DNA of 64,000 nt from Myxococcales bacterium (lineage in GTDB: Bacteria; Myxococcota_A; Polyangia; Polyangiales; Polyangiaceae): assembly GCA_016720545.1 (NCBI GenBank), contig JADKKK010000003.1, forward strand, positions 124,001 to 188,000, given 5' to 3'. Shown in pieces: positions 16,797 to 26,103 of the stretch. The notes beneath the pieces are model-generated. The model was not told where the DNA came from, did no database searches, and saw only the letters and a list, made by a program, of their open reading frames with translations. The stretch's first letter is position 1; each line of letters opens with the position of its first letter. Both the position numbers and the translations under genes were made by a program.

Positions 16797-17543
16797 ATGT
16801 CCCGCGGCCCACGCTCCGGCGCGCGAGCCCCGCGCCGACGGTCACCCGCGCGCCGCGTGCGAGGGCGCCTCGGCGCGGTGGCCACGGCCCTCGGAGCGCT
16901 CGCCTTGTCGGCGGTGGTCCCTCGCGCGGCCGAGGCGGCCTCACCGGCGCGCGGTTCGGGCTACGAGCTCCGCCTGGGGCTCGGCTTCGCCGCCACGAGC
17001 CGCATCCCCACCCTTCGGCTGAGCGAGGACACGAGCCTCTCGTCGCGCGAGCTCGTGAGCGGGACGCTGCCCACCGCGGGCGGCTTTCGCGGCCTGGGCG
17101 GCTACGCCGACTTCGCGTACGTGGTGCGACCGCGGCTCACGATCCCGCTGGCAGGCTTGGGCTTCTATGGCGCGGTGGGCGACCACGCGCCGGTGCGGAG
17201 CGCCGTGGACGGCACGCTCGCGACCGTGCAGCCCTGGCGAATGTTCGCGATCGACCTGCTCGGGCCGGGGCTCGGCTTGCGGCTCACACGCCGGCGCTAT
17301 TTCTTCGAGGTCGCGGCCCGCGTCGGCGCGGTGGTCTACGGCGGAAAGGCCGCCCTCGCGGCGGGCCGCGACGCCGTGGACGCCGACGTGGTCGGCATCG
17401 CCTTCAGCGCCAGGGCCGAGCTGTCGGGGTGCCGTAGGCTCGATCCCGAGCAGCGCGTGTGCCTCAGCCTCGCGCCACGCCTTTACGAGGTGCGCCCGCT
17501 CGCCGGCGCGAGCCTGAACCTCTCCTGGGTCTGGGGAAATTAA
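16797..17543 (+). CDS. Predicted outer-membrane beta-barrel protein, first gene of a four-gene cluster
   Basis: The 248-residue protein has an Arg-rich N-terminus, a signal peptide (VATALGALALSAVVPRAAEAA) and alternating hydrophobic/polar strands rich in Gly, Tyr and Phe (YELRLGLGFAATSRIPTL, GLGLRLTRRRYFFEVAARVG), and it ends in LNLSWVWGN. The single CRRLDPEQRVC pair could form a loop disulfide. No named family is recognised. Only one base separates its stop from the next ATG, so it opens the cluster 16797-21166. Confidence 0.7.
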   Translation: MSRGPRSGARAPRRRSPARRVRGRLGAVATALGALALSAVVPRAAEAASPARGSGYELRLGLGFAATSRIPTLRLSEDTSLSSRELVSGTLPTAGGFRGLGGYADFAYVVRPRLTIPLAGLGFYGAVGDHAPVRSAVDGTLATVQPWRMFAIDLLGPGLGLRLTRRRYFFEVAARVGAVVYGGKAALAAGRDAVDADVVGIAFSARAELSGCRRLDPEQRVCLSLAPRLYEVRPLAGASLNLSWVWGN

Positions 17544-17544
17544 C

Positions 17545-18675
17545 ATGCACACCGCACACATGTCCCCGCGCACGTCTCACCCTCGGCCGCCCCGATCTCG
17601 GCGCTTGGCGGCGCTCGGGCTCGCCCTGCTGGCGCTGTCCACGGCGATCGGCTGCAACGGCGAGGGGCCCGTGCCGCTCGACGCGGTGGGGCTCGGCGCA
17701 GACACGCCGCTGCCGCGCCGAAAGGGCACGCTCCTTCTCGACGCGTGCGGCCTCGACCCGTGGCACGAGGCGACGCTCGCGCGGCCGTCGACCCGCGCGA
17801 TCGCGGGCGAGGTGCTCTTGCTCTGCATGGTGCCCCGCGACACCGGCGCCCTCGGCCCGGCCGACAAAGGAGCGCGCGCGGCGCTCGAGCGCACCGTCGC
17901 GAGCCTCCGCAGCCTGGGCTACCAGGTCTCGCTGGGCGTCGCGTTCACCGACGAGACCGGCGCGCGCTACGACGCCGAGCGCACTCGCGGTCTCCTCCGC
18001 GATCCCGCGTTTCGCGACGCGTTGGTCGCCTCGCTCGAGCCGCTCCTCCCGAAGGTCGACGCGGTCGATCTCGATCTCATGAGCGCGCCGGTCGACGCCC
18101 GCGCCGATCTCACGAGGCTCGTCGCCGCCGTGTCGGCGAAGACCCGCCAGGCGAAGAAGCCGCTCGGGCTCCTGCTCCCGCCGTCGGTCGCCACGCCGAG
18201 CGATCTGCCCAACGGCGAGGCCTTCGATCGCGCGGCGCTCGCGGCGAGCGTCGACCGCTTCCGGGTGATGACCCTCGACTACTCGGACACCACGCCCGGC
18301 CCCACGCTCGATCCCGGCTGGGCGACCGACGCCGTGCGCCTCGCGCTGCGAGAGCAGCGCGAGACCGCCGTGGCCGTGCCTCTTTATGGCACCGACTTCG
18401 GGCCTCGCGGCCCGCGCGGAGTGAGCGTGCTCGAGGCTCGAGGGCTCGCCTCGACCCACGGCGCCGTTCCGCGTCGTGGCCCCACGGGCGCGCTCACGTT
18501 CAGCTACGCCGAGGCGGGCGCCACGCACGAGGTCTGGTACGACGACGCGGAGTCCACGGGCCTCGCGCTGGGCGCCTTCGCGACCTCGCTGCCGCCGGAG
18601 GTGGGCGTGCTGTACTACGGCCTCGGGGCCGAAGATCCCGCGCTGTTTCAACGACTTGCGGAGCGCACCCAGTGA
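17545..18675 (+). CDS. GH18-like lipoprotein lacking the catalytic glutamate
   Basis: The 376-residue protein has a signal peptide and lipobox (LLALSTAIGC). The fold reads as a GH18/YaaH-like TIM barrel: YQVSLGVAFTDETGARYDAE, VDAVDLDLM at residues 174-179, RFRVMTLDYSDTTPGP, and a late THEVWYDDAESTGLALG that matches the end of GH18 barrels. The catalytic DxxDxDxE motif reads D175-L-D177-L-M179 here, so the proton-donating Glu is replaced by Met. It is probably a binding protein, or an enzyme using another residue. A second ATG at 17560 is an alternative start. Its stop overlaps the GTG of the ATP-grasp gene. Confidence 0.68.
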   Translation: MHTAHMSPRTSHPRPPRSRRLAALGLALLALSTAIGCNGEGPVPLDAVGLGADTPLPRRKGTLLLDACGLDPWHEATLARPSTRAIAGEVLLLCMVPRDTGALGPADKGARAALERTVASLRSLGYQVSLGVAFTDETGARYDAERTRGLLRDPAFRDALVASLEPLLPKVDAVDLDLMSAPVDARADLTRLVAAVSAKTRQAKKPLGLLLPPSVATPSDLPNGEAFDRAALAASVDRFRVMTLDYSDTTPGPTLDPGWATDAVRLALREQRETAVAVPLYGTDFGPRGPRGVSVLEARGLASTHGAVPRRGPTGALTFSYAEAGATHEVWYDDAESTGLALGAFATSLPPEVGVLYYGLGAEDPALFQRLAERTQ

Positions 18676-20120
18676 GCTCGCGCGTACCGGACGGGGCCTC
18701 CGCGCCCGCAGCGCCGCCGCCCGCGCTCGCACCGACCGCCCTCGCGCACGTCGCGCGGCTGCCGATCGCCGATCCGCTCGCGCTCCCCGGGCTCTCGCGC
18801 CGCCTCCGGCTCACGCACCTCGTGTGGGACGAGTACGTCGCGGGCCAGCGTCGCGTCGACCTCCACCCGCTCGTGCTCACCGAGGCCGCCCATGAGGACG
18901 CGAAGGCCGCGGCGCTCGCCGCGTGCGCGGTGATCGGCGAGGTCGCGCGCCTCGCGCTCACGAGCGACGACGAGGCGGCCCTCTACGGCTTCTCGGCGCA
19001 GCTCCGGGCCTTGGCCCGCGCGTCGCACCGAGCCGGCGACCACGGGCGGCTCGTGCGGGTCGACCTGCTCCTCGGCGAGGACGACCGCTTCCGCGCCTGC
19101 GAGATCAACGCCGACTGCCCGGGCGGGCTCAACGAGGCGCACGGCCTGCCCGATCTTCTCCGGCTCGCTGGCTTCAAGGGGCGCGCGGACATCACGCCGG
19201 TGCTCGGAGCCCTCGCGGCGCGCCTCGTCGCGGCGTCGGGCGGGCCGGGCTCGCCGAAGGGCCTCGTCGCCCTCGTGTTCGCGACCGCATACGCCGAGGA
19301 CCTCGCCATCTGCGCGCTGGTGGAGCGCGCGGTCACGCAGGCCGGGGGTCGCGCGCGGCGAGTTGGCCCAACGGCGCTCGCGGTCGACGACGCGCGGTGC
19401 ACCGTCGACGGCGAACCCGTGAGCGTCCTCTACCGCTTCTACCCGAGCGAGCACCTCGCGGAGCTCCCGATCGCAGCGCCGCTCGCGGCGGCGATCGCCG
19501 CGGGGAACCTCACCACGCTCTCGTCGTTCGCCGCGATGTTCGAGCAGTCGAAGCTCGCGTTCGCGCGCGCGTGCGCTCTCGAGCCGGCGTGGCGCGAGGG
19601 CGAGCGTGACGGTGGCGGACGGCCCGGCGATGCCGAGCTCCGCGCGCGCCTCGCCGACGCCGTCGCGCAGCGTCTGCCGTACACGACGCTCCCCCGCGAA
19701 GCGCCGCTCCTCGAGGAGCGATCGCAGTGGGTGCTGAAGCGCGCGCTCGGGCGCGTGGGCGACGAGGTCTTCGTGGGCGCGCTCGAGCCGGACGACGAGT
19801 GGGCACGCCTCGTCGGCGGCGTGCGTCGGGCCTCGGAGCAGACCGGCGACGACGGCGAGCGCGACGTCTGGATCGCCCAGCGGTTCCTGCGGCAGCGCCC
19901 GGTCTCCACCCCGTGGGGCCCGCGCCTCGTCACCCTCGGCGCGTACGTACTCGATGGCGAATTTCAAGGTTATTTCGCGAGGTTGACCGAGGAGAGCCAC
20001 ACCTCCCACGACGCCCTCGTCGTGCCCGTCGTCCTCGATACGCCGGCGCTCCGACGCGATCGCGAGGGCGACCTCCGCCGCGGGCCACCTCGCGTCGCAG
20101 ACTTCGGGGTGCGCGCGTGA
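18672..20120 (+). CDS. Circularly permuted ATP-grasp ligase, glutathionylspermidine-synthase-like
   Basis: The GTG start overlaps the preceding stop (GTGA); 482 residues. The centre (LVRVDLLLGEDDRFRACEIN, then ADCPGGLNEAHGLPDLL, about residues 130-165) matches the pre-ATP-grasp part of glutathionylspermidine synthase-type ligases. SQWVLKRALGRVGDEVFVG supplies the Lys-containing ATP-binding strand, and PWGPRLVTLGAYVLDGEFQG ends the fold. Such enzymes form amide bonds from a carboxylate and an amine with ATP. There is no signal peptide, so it works in the cytoplasm although its cluster partners are exported. A role in making a peptide or polyamine conjugate is possible but unproven. Confidence 0.75.
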   Translation: MSSRVPDGASAPAAPPPALAPTALAHVARLPIADPLALPGLSRRLRLTHLVWDEYVAGQRRVDLHPLVLTEAAHEDAKAAALAACAVIGEVARLALTSDDEAALYGFSAQLRALARASHRAGDHGRLVRVDLLLGEDDRFRACEINADCPGGLNEAHGLPDLLRLAGFKGRADITPVLGALAARLVAASGGPGSPKGLVALVFATAYAEDLAICALVERAVTQAGGRARRVGPTALAVDDARCTVDGEPVSVLYRFYPSEHLAELPIAAPLAAAIAAGNLTTLSSFAAMFEQSKLAFARACALEPAWREGERDGGGRPGDAELRARLADAVAQRLPYTTLPREAPLLEERSQWVLKRALGRVGDEVFVGALEPDDEWARLVGGVRRASEQTGDDGERDVWIAQRFLRQRPVSTPWGPRLVTLGAYVLDGEFQGYFARLTEESHTSHDALVVPVVLDTPALRRDREGDLRRGPPRVADFGVRA

Positions 20121-21166
20121 GCCGCCGTCGCGGCGTGCAGAGCCTGAGCCTGCTCTCGCTCGTGACCCTGGCGACGGCCTGCTCGCTGCGTCCGTTCACG
20201 CCGTCCGTGTCGGTGGCGTTCGCGACCCAGGAGACGCCCTTCCCAAAGGCGATGGCCGTGCCGTCGGCCCGCGAGGTCCTCGCGCGGTGGGAGCTCGCGG
20301 CGGGGGATCCGTGGGCGCGCTACGAGAAGAGCACCCTCATCGCCTCGCTCGACGCGATGGGAGGGCGCGCCGAGCTGCCCGACGTAGCCCAGCTCGACGT
20401 GGTGTACGAGGCAACCCGCGCCGCGCGGCGCCTCGGCGAGGTAGGCCTCCCCGCGCGCACCTTGTGGCTGTGCGACATGCGCGGCGCGGCCTCGGTCGCC
20501 TTCGGCGCGGCCCTGCCCCGGTACACGACGGAGGCCATCTCGCCGGTGCTCACGTTCAACAACTGGCCCTCCGAGACCGGCCTCGTGCCGGCCGACGAGA
20601 CCCTCGCCGCCCTCGTGCTCATGGGACCGCCCCGGCCCCCGCGCGAGGCCGCCCTCGCGTCTCAGGGCGCGCGTCCCTCGCCCACCTCGCACGCGATCTT
20701 CCTGCTCGACTCGTGGCGTCTCGCCTACCGCGACGACGACCCCGGCGACGACTACGACAACCGCTACATGCTCCAGGCCCACGACCTGCCGAGCGTGGAG
20801 GAGCTGCGCCGGCTGGGGATCACCCGCGTCGTGTACCTCGTGGAGAGCCTCGACGACACCGAGGGCGAGGAGGACGATCTCTACCCCGTGCTGCGCGACT
20901 GGCAGGCGAGCGGCATCCAAACCCACTTCGTGGACCTCCCCTGGCTGTCCGAGCTGCAGCGCGGGCTCGACTGGGAGCGAACGCTCGCCCCCACCGCGCT
21001 GCACATCGATCCCCGCCCCGTGCTGCAAGACGATCCCGCGTTCTACCGGCGCGCGCGCGGAGGCTTCGGAGTGGCCTACGGGCGCCCGCTGTTCTTCCCC
21101 GGCGGCTTCTCGCGGAGCCGCGGCGGCTATGGCCACGGGGCCCACGGAAGCCACGGCGGCGGATAA
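20117..21166 (+). CDS. Lipoprotein of unknown function, last gene of the four-gene cluster
   Basis: The GTG start overlaps the ATP-grasp stop by 4 bases. The 349-residue product has a signal peptide with a lipobox-like TLATACSL. I do not recognise the body. It has alpha/beta character, with VGLPARTLWLCDMRGAASV, AISPVLTFNNWPSETGLVPA, SHAIFLLDSWRLAYRDDDP, an acidic DDDPGDDYDNRY stretch and RRLGITRVVYLVESLDDTEG. The C-terminus is Gly/His/Ser-rich (GGYGHGAHGSHGGG), which could bind metal. The tight coupling suggests it acts on the same substrate or product as the ligase. Confidence 0.65.
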   Translation: MSRRRGVQSLSLLSLVTLATACSLRPFTPSVSVAFATQETPFPKAMAVPSAREVLARWELAAGDPWARYEKSTLIASLDAMGGRAELPDVAQLDVVYEATRAARRLGEVGLPARTLWLCDMRGAASVAFGAALPRYTTEAISPVLTFNNWPSETGLVPADETLAALVLMGPPRPPREAALASQGARPSPTSHAIFLLDSWRLAYRDDDPGDDYDNRYMLQAHDLPSVEELRRLGITRVVYLVESLDDTEGEEDDLYPVLRDWQASGIQTHFVDLPWLSELQRGLDWERTLAPTALHIDPRPVLQDDPAFYRRARGGFGVAYGRPLFFPGGFSRSRGGYGHGAHGSHGGG

Positions 21167-21244
21167 GTGCACTCTACACGCCTTTGCTCCAGACCCAATG
21201 GCCACCAGCGCGGCGCTCGCTCCGCGTGGTACCTCTAAACGATC

Positions 21245-24200
21245 ATGGGATCGGGCGAACGTCTGCGGCGACGCGCGACGAGAGCGCGCCTCTCGCGCCT
21301 CTCGTGCGTCACGGTCATCGCGTGGGGGAGCGCGTGTGCCCCCTCGCGCGAGCCAGCGCCGGCCCCAGGCGCGCCCGAGCCCGCGGCCTCGTCGGCGCGC
21401 CCCGCGGGCCCCTGGTGGACGCTCGCCGACGCGCCCGTGCCGCTCGATCCGGTCGCGCTCGCGCCGACGGGCGGCAGTCGGGTGGAGACCGCCCGTGACC
21501 CGCGCCTCGGCGTCGTGCTGCGAGCCGCGAAGGACCAGCCCGTCACGCTCGAGAGCCCTGCGTGGCGCGCCGAGGCACGCGAGGTCCGCGCGCTCGTGCG
21601 CTTTCGCCCCAAGGCGGGGAGCACCACCACCGCCTCCTTCGCCTTCGCGCGGCGCGCGGCCGAGGGCGAAGACGCGGCGCCGCCGTACGCAGGCCTGCAG
21701 CTCACGCTCGGGGCGAGCCGCTCGCCGTCGCTCGTCAGCGCCAGCGTCACGGAGAACGACGGGCCCCTCTTCGACCCGAAGGTCTTCGAGAAGCTCGACT
21801 GGCCCTTCACCCCCTCGACGACGCTCGACTATCGCCTCCGCGCGGTCGAGGCGTTCGAGCCGGGCTGGCCCGAGGCGTTCCGCTCTGCGCTCGAGGCCGA
21901 CATGGCGAGCCTGCCGGCGCTCGATGACAAGTGGCTCGCCGTGCGGGCGGAGCTGCGACGCGGCGCGGTGAGCGTGTGGCTCGACGACAGGTTGGTGGCG
22001 CAGAAACGCGACGCGGGCCTCGATCCTACAGGCACGGTCCACGTGACCCTCGGGCCGGGCGCCGAGCTCGCCGGGATCACGACGCGCGCGCTGTCGACGG
22101 GGCGATGCGCCAGGCAGCGCGGGTATCGGGCGCTCGGGCTCGGCGGCCACGTCAACGCGCGAGGCCTGCTCGCTGGCGTCGACGTGGCCCCAGGCGCTCT
22201 GCCACCGCCCGGCGAGGAGGCCTGCGTGGGAGGCGTCCCGTTCGTGTTCCCCGGGCCGGATCTCGACGGAAACGACCACATCGACGTCGGCAAGAGCACG
22301 CTCCGACAAGGCAACTACGAAGGCTACTCGAGCGCCTCGGGTGGCCCGATGTCGCGCTGGGTCGGGGCGAGCGAGCGCGATCCCACGCGCATCCAGCTGC
22401 GGGTCGCGAACGGGTCGTTCTCGGCGCTCCACCTCGTCGCAGCCAGCGACGGGGGCGACGACTCGGTGCCAATCGTGACCGCCGCGTTCTACCGACCTGG
22501 GGCGGGCTTCACCCGCTCGTTCGTGGGCCGGGCGCCGCTGGCGACCACGACGGCGGGCGTCGACGCGCTGCCCGTGCGCCTCCGCGACGGGCGCGCCATC
22601 GCGCTCCACCACCTCACGATTCCCCTCGATCCCGGGCTCCTCTCGTCGTTCGGGGATCTCGACGTCGTGGAGCTCGAGCTCACCAAGGAGACGCGGCTCT
22701 ACCGCAACTACCCCGATCCCATCGCCTACGGCGCGCACCAGGCGGGGCTGCCCTCCAGCGTGCATGTGTACGCGGCCACGCTCGAGGAGACACCGGTCAC
22801 CTTCGATTGGCGCCCTTCACGCTTCGGCCATGTATGGCAATCTCCCGAGGAGCCCTCGTACGTCGCCCGAGTCGCGAATCGCACCGCGACCACACAGATA
22901 GGCAAGCTCACCGTCACGACGACGAGCTACGACGGCACCGAGTCGACGACCCACGAGCGCGCGGTGTCGCTCCCGCCCGGCTCGCTAGATCCCGCGGGCG
23001 CGAGCTCGCCCGTGGAGATCCCGCTCGAGCTGCCCGTCAAGCGCTTCGGGTATCACGACGTCAAGGCGACCCTGGCCATCGCGGGCCGGACGTGGACGGA
23101 GAGTCGCTCGCTCGTGAAGCTCGCGCCAGACACTCGCAGCCCGCGCTGGACGCCCGGGCGCGGCGCGCTCTTCGGCTATTGGAGCTACGGCAGCGGACAC
23201 GGCAGCCCGAAGCCGGAGCACTCCGTCCGACTCATGACCATGGCGGGCGCGCGCACAGCGATGAGCTACCCTCCAGGCCTATCCCCGGAGGGCGCGCGCA
23301 TCGCCGAGGCGCACTGGGACCGAGTCGGCACGAACGCCTTCATCGTCGCGGCGCAGCCCTGGCCGGCCGCGCGGCGACCGGCGCTAGGGAAGGCAGCCCT
23401 CAAGGAGTGGCGCGAGTGGGACGCAGCCATCCCGCCAAGACATCGCCCCGACCACGTCACGCTCTTCCCGGAGCCGAGCTTGGGCGCGCGCATGACCATC
23501 GCCCACCCGCCCGAGTACTGGGGAGAGAAGCCGCTCACGCCCACGGCCGAGGAGCGAGAGCAGATATCCACCTTGGTGCAGACCGCCAAGCTCGCCGCGG
23601 CGACGGCGCGGGTGGGGAGACAAGGCGCCAAGGTGCTCGTCCCGTGGGGCGATCCAGGGTTCGTGTGGCCGCTCCTGCGCGCGGGCCTCTCGAAGGACGT
23701 CGTCGACGGCTCGGGGCTCGATGTCCCGGGGTTCGAGCGCATTCCCGAGCGCCAACTCCACGAGCAGTCGCTCCACAGGCTCTATTGGGTGCGGAGGGAA
23801 TACGCGAAGGCGGGCATTCCGGAGCCCGACCTCCGCTTCGTGGAGGGGATCTTCGTGCCCACCGAGCCAGGGGCGGTGTCCTGGCGCGAGCAGATGGACA
23901 TCTACCATCGCTGGTCGCTCCTCTCGATGGCCTATGGGGTAAAGAGGTTCTATTCGGGGTGGTACGACATCGACTCTTCGGACTCCTACGGCGCCGAGCA
24001 CTACGGCGGCTGCGGCATCCGGACGAAGATCCCGTACGCCGCGCCGAAGCCTGCGTACGCCGCATTCGCCACGATGACCGACCGGCTGAACGAGGCCAAT
24101 TTCGACGGCTGGGTGAGCACCGGCTCGACCTCCACCTTCGCCCTCCGCTTCGCGCGCGCCGACTCCCGCGGCTGGGTCTACGCGCTATGGACGCTCCGCG

Positions 24201-25462
24201 GCACCCGGCCCGCCACGCTCACGATGAGCGCCGACGGCGCGGTCGAGGTCACCGATTCGATGAACAACACCCGCGGGGCGCGGAGCGAGGACAGGCGCGT
24301 GACGGTGGCCACGGGCCCTTCGGTCACTTACGTGACCACCGCGAGCCCCAGCCTCAGCGTCGCGTCGATCGCCGTCGGACCGCCCGATCACTCGGACGCC
24401 CGTCCAGCCGAGGGGGCGAGGCTCGTGGCCGACCTGGGCGACGCCTCGTGGGCATTCACTGGCGAGCGCGACTTCACGCTCGAGGGCAATCACGTCGCGA
24501 TCATGCACTATCCCGGCCGCTTCACCGCGCGCAGGACCCAGGACGCCCAGCGGGGCGCGATGCTCACGAGCAAGCTCGAGCGACCGGCGACTCCCCACGA
24601 GCTCATGCCTTGGTACGGCGTCCTGCGACCGAAGAGACCTATCGTCCTCCCGGGAGCGCCCTCGAAGCTCGGCCTCTGGGTCAACGCTTCGAGCGACTGG
24701 GGCCGCGTGATCTACGTGCTGCGCGACGCGAAGGGCGAGCGGTGGGAGAGCATCGGCGCGAAGGACGCCTACAACGCCGACGATCCCCACTCGTGGAGCC
24801 AGTTTGCGTTCGACGGCACTCGATATCTCACGGTCGAGCTCCCCGGGCACACCGGGTGGGACACCTACCGGAAGAACGGCACCACGTGGTGGCGCTCCGA
24901 CGAGGGCGACGGCGTGGTCGATCTCCCGCTCTCGGTGGAGGCGGTCGTCGTGGAGCAGCGTACCCACGTGCTTTACGTGAACGACATCGCACCCGCCGCC
25001 TCCAACGAGGTGAGCCTCGGGCGACTCTTCGCCGAGTACGACTCGGCCTCGGATGCGACCGAAGAGGCGGTACGCGTCAGCCGCCTCCGGGCCCCAGCGC
25101 CCGTCCGCAGTGGACCGCTGCCGAACCCCATCGCGGAGCTGGAGAGGGACGGCCAGGGGGCGGCGCCGGCGATCACGGCCGTGCGGCCGGCCACAAACGA
25201 TTACGACGGGACCCGCGCGCACATCGACTTTCAGCGCGCGCGCGGAAAGACACGGTACGAGCTCTGGGTGGGCGCCCACGCCGACGGCCAGGCGGCGCTG
25301 AACCTCACGCCGGAGGGCCTCGTGCCCGGACAGCTCGTGCCAGGCCTCCGCGCGGGAGTGCCCCTTTACTACTGGCTCGTCGCCGTCGACGGGCGCGGCC
25401 GCCGCACGAAGCCCTCGAAGCCCGTGCGTCACGTGTTGGTCGACAGGTTCGTCGCCAAGTGA
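21245..25462 (+). CDS. Very large secreted protein with a possible glycosidase TIM barrel and a C-terminal Fn3-like domain
   Basis: The 1405-residue product has an N-terminal signal region (CVTVIAWGSACAPS) that looks like a lipoprotein lipobox. About 600 residues of beta-rich modules come first (SRVETARDPRLGVVLRAAKD, HVTLGPGAELAGITTRALS, FPGPDLDGNDHIDVGKSTL). A central region looks like a clan-A glycoside hydrolase barrel, with Glu743 in HVTLFPEPSLGAR and Glu867 in LRFVEGIFVPTEP at the usual distance for acid/base and nucleophile. A further beta module and an Fn3-like end (YELWVGAHADGQ ... GVPLYYWLVAVDGRGR) follow. It begins 79 bases after the four-gene cluster on the same strand. Glycosidase function is inferred. 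Confidence 0.65.
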   Translation: MGSGERLRRRATRARLSRLSCVTVIAWGSACAPSREPAPAPGAPEPAASSARPAGPWWTLADAPVPLDPVALAPTGGSRVETARDPRLGVVLRAAKDQPVTLESPAWRAEAREVRALVRFRPKAGSTTTASFAFARRAAEGEDAAPPYAGLQLTLGASRSPSLVSASVTENDGPLFDPKVFEKLDWPFTPSTTLDYRLRAVEAFEPGWPEAFRSALEADMASLPALDDKWLAVRAELRRGAVSVWLDDRLVAQKRDAGLDPTGTVHVTLGPGAELAGITTRALSTGRCARQRGYRALGLGGHVNARGLLAGVDVAPGALPPPGEEACVGGVPFVFPGPDLDGNDHIDVGKSTLRQGNYEGYSSASGGPMSRWVGASERDPTRIQLRVANGSFSALHLVAASDGGDDSVPIVTAAFYRPGAGFTRSFVGRAPLATTTAGVDALPVRLRDGRAIALHHLTIPLDPGLLSSFGDLDVVELELTKETRLYRNYPDPIAYGAHQAGLPSSVHVYAATLEETPVTFDWRPSRFGHVWQSPEEPSYVARVANRTATTQIGKLTVTTTSYDGTESTTHERAVSLPPGSLDPAGASSPVEIPLELPVKRFGYHDVKATLAIAGRTWTESRSLVKLAPDTRSPRWTPGRGALFGYWSYGSGHGSPKPEHSVRLMTMAGARTAMSYPPGLSPEGARIAEAHWDRVGTNAFIVAAQPWPAARRPALGKAALKEWREWDAAIPPRHRPDHVTLFPEPSLGARMTIAHPPEYWGEKPLTPTAEEREQISTLVQTAKLAAATARVGRQGAKVLVPWGDPGFVWPLLRAGLSKDVVDGSGLDVPGFERIPERQLHEQSLHRLYWVRREYAKAGIPEPDLRFVEGIFVPTEPGAVSWREQMDIYHRWSLLSMAYGVKRFYSGWYDIDSSDSYGAEHYGGCGIRTKIPYAAPKPAYAAFATMTDRLNEANFDGWVSTGSTSTFALRFARADSRGWVYALWTLRGTRPATLTMSADGAVEVTDSMNNTRGARSEDRRVTVATGPSVTYVTTASPSLSVASIAVGPPDHSDARPAEGARLVADLGDASWAFTGERDFTLEGNHVAIMHYPGRFTARRTQDAQRGAMLTSKLERPATPHELMPWYGVLRPKRPIVLPGAPSKLGLWVNASSDWGRVIYVLRDAKGERWESIGAKDAYNADDPHSWSQFAFDGTRYLTVELPGHTGWDTYRKNGTTWWRSDEGDGVVDLPLSVEAVVVEQRTHVLYVNDIAPAASNEVSLGRLFAEYDSASDATEEAVRVSRLRAPAPVRSGPLPNPIAELERDGQGAAPAITAVRPATNDYDGTRAHIDFQRARGKTRYELWVGAHADGQAALNLTPEGLVPGQLVPGLRAGVPLYYWLVAVDGRGRRTKPSKPVRHVLVDRFVAK

Positions 25463-25626
25463 TCCGAGCGCGCCGCTCAGCCCCGAGTGGCCACCACGGC
25501 TCCCATCACGGAGTAGCCTTGACATCGCTGCGAGCAGCCCTCGCCCGCCGGCCCGCAGCTCACCAGGCTGCAGACATGGCGCGTCCAGGCTTGCGACTCG
25601 GGCTCGATCAGTGGCAAGGCTCATGG

Positions 25627-26103
25627 ATGATCGACACGACGCTCTTCGACGCCTCGGCGCGGGTCCCGGTGGTGGTCGACGCCTCCGTGGACGTCGCGGC
25701 CACTCCGCGCGAGGTGTTCGACGCCTGGACGACCTCGGAGGGGCTGCGCGCCTGGCTGGGCATCGAGTCGCGCGTCGACCTCCGCATCGGCGGGGCCTAC
25801 GAGTGGATCTTCCTCGCCGACGCTCCCGCAGGCGCGCAGGGCTCGGAGGGATGCCAGGTCCTGGCATACGTGCCCGATGAGCTGCTCGCCTTCTCGTGGA
25901 ACGCGCCGCCGGAGATCCCCTTCGCTCGCTCGCGGCGCGCGTGGTGTGTCCTCACCCTCGCGCCGCTCGCGACTGGCACGCGCGTGCGCCTCCGCCACCT
26001 CGGGCTCGGCGAGGAGGGCGACTGGTCGGCGGTGGGGCCGTATTTCGCGCGCGCCTGGCCCAGCGTGATGAGCCGGCTGAGCGCCCATTTCGGCGCGCAC
26101 TAG
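25627..26103 (+). CDS. SRPBCC (AHSA1-type) domain protein
   Basis: The 158-residue protein has the AHSA1/START-like pattern: VVDASVDVAATPREVFDAWT, GLRAWLGIESRVDLRIGGAYEW, the strand VLAYVPDELLAFSWNAPPE, and the closing helix YFARAWPSVMSRLSAHFG. An upstream ATG at 25576 would add 17 residues (MARPGLRLGLDQWQGSW) that are not family-like, so 25627 is preferred. Members bind small hydrophobic ligands or activate chaperones; the ligand here is unknown. It stands alone between the large secreted protein and a strong hairpin array. Confidence 0.82.
   Translation: MIDTTLFDASARVPVVVDASVDVAATPREVFDAWTTSEGLRAWLGIESRVDLRIGGAYEWIFLADAPAGAQGSEGCQVLAYVPDELLAFSWNAPPEIPFARSRRAWCVLTLAPLATGTRVRLRHLGLGEEGDWSAVGPYFARAWPSVMSRLSAHFGAH

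Noticed and set aside
19970..22765. 931-codon minus-strand open frame
   Set aside because: It crosses three plus-strand genes with signal peptides and recognisable motifs, and its translation is Arg/Ala/Glu-rich noise typical of a shadow frame.
21931..25575. Plus-strand open frame running alongside the 1405-residue gene
   Set aside because: Its Arg-rich translation is a frame shadow; only its last part (from 25627) encodes a real SRPBCC protein.
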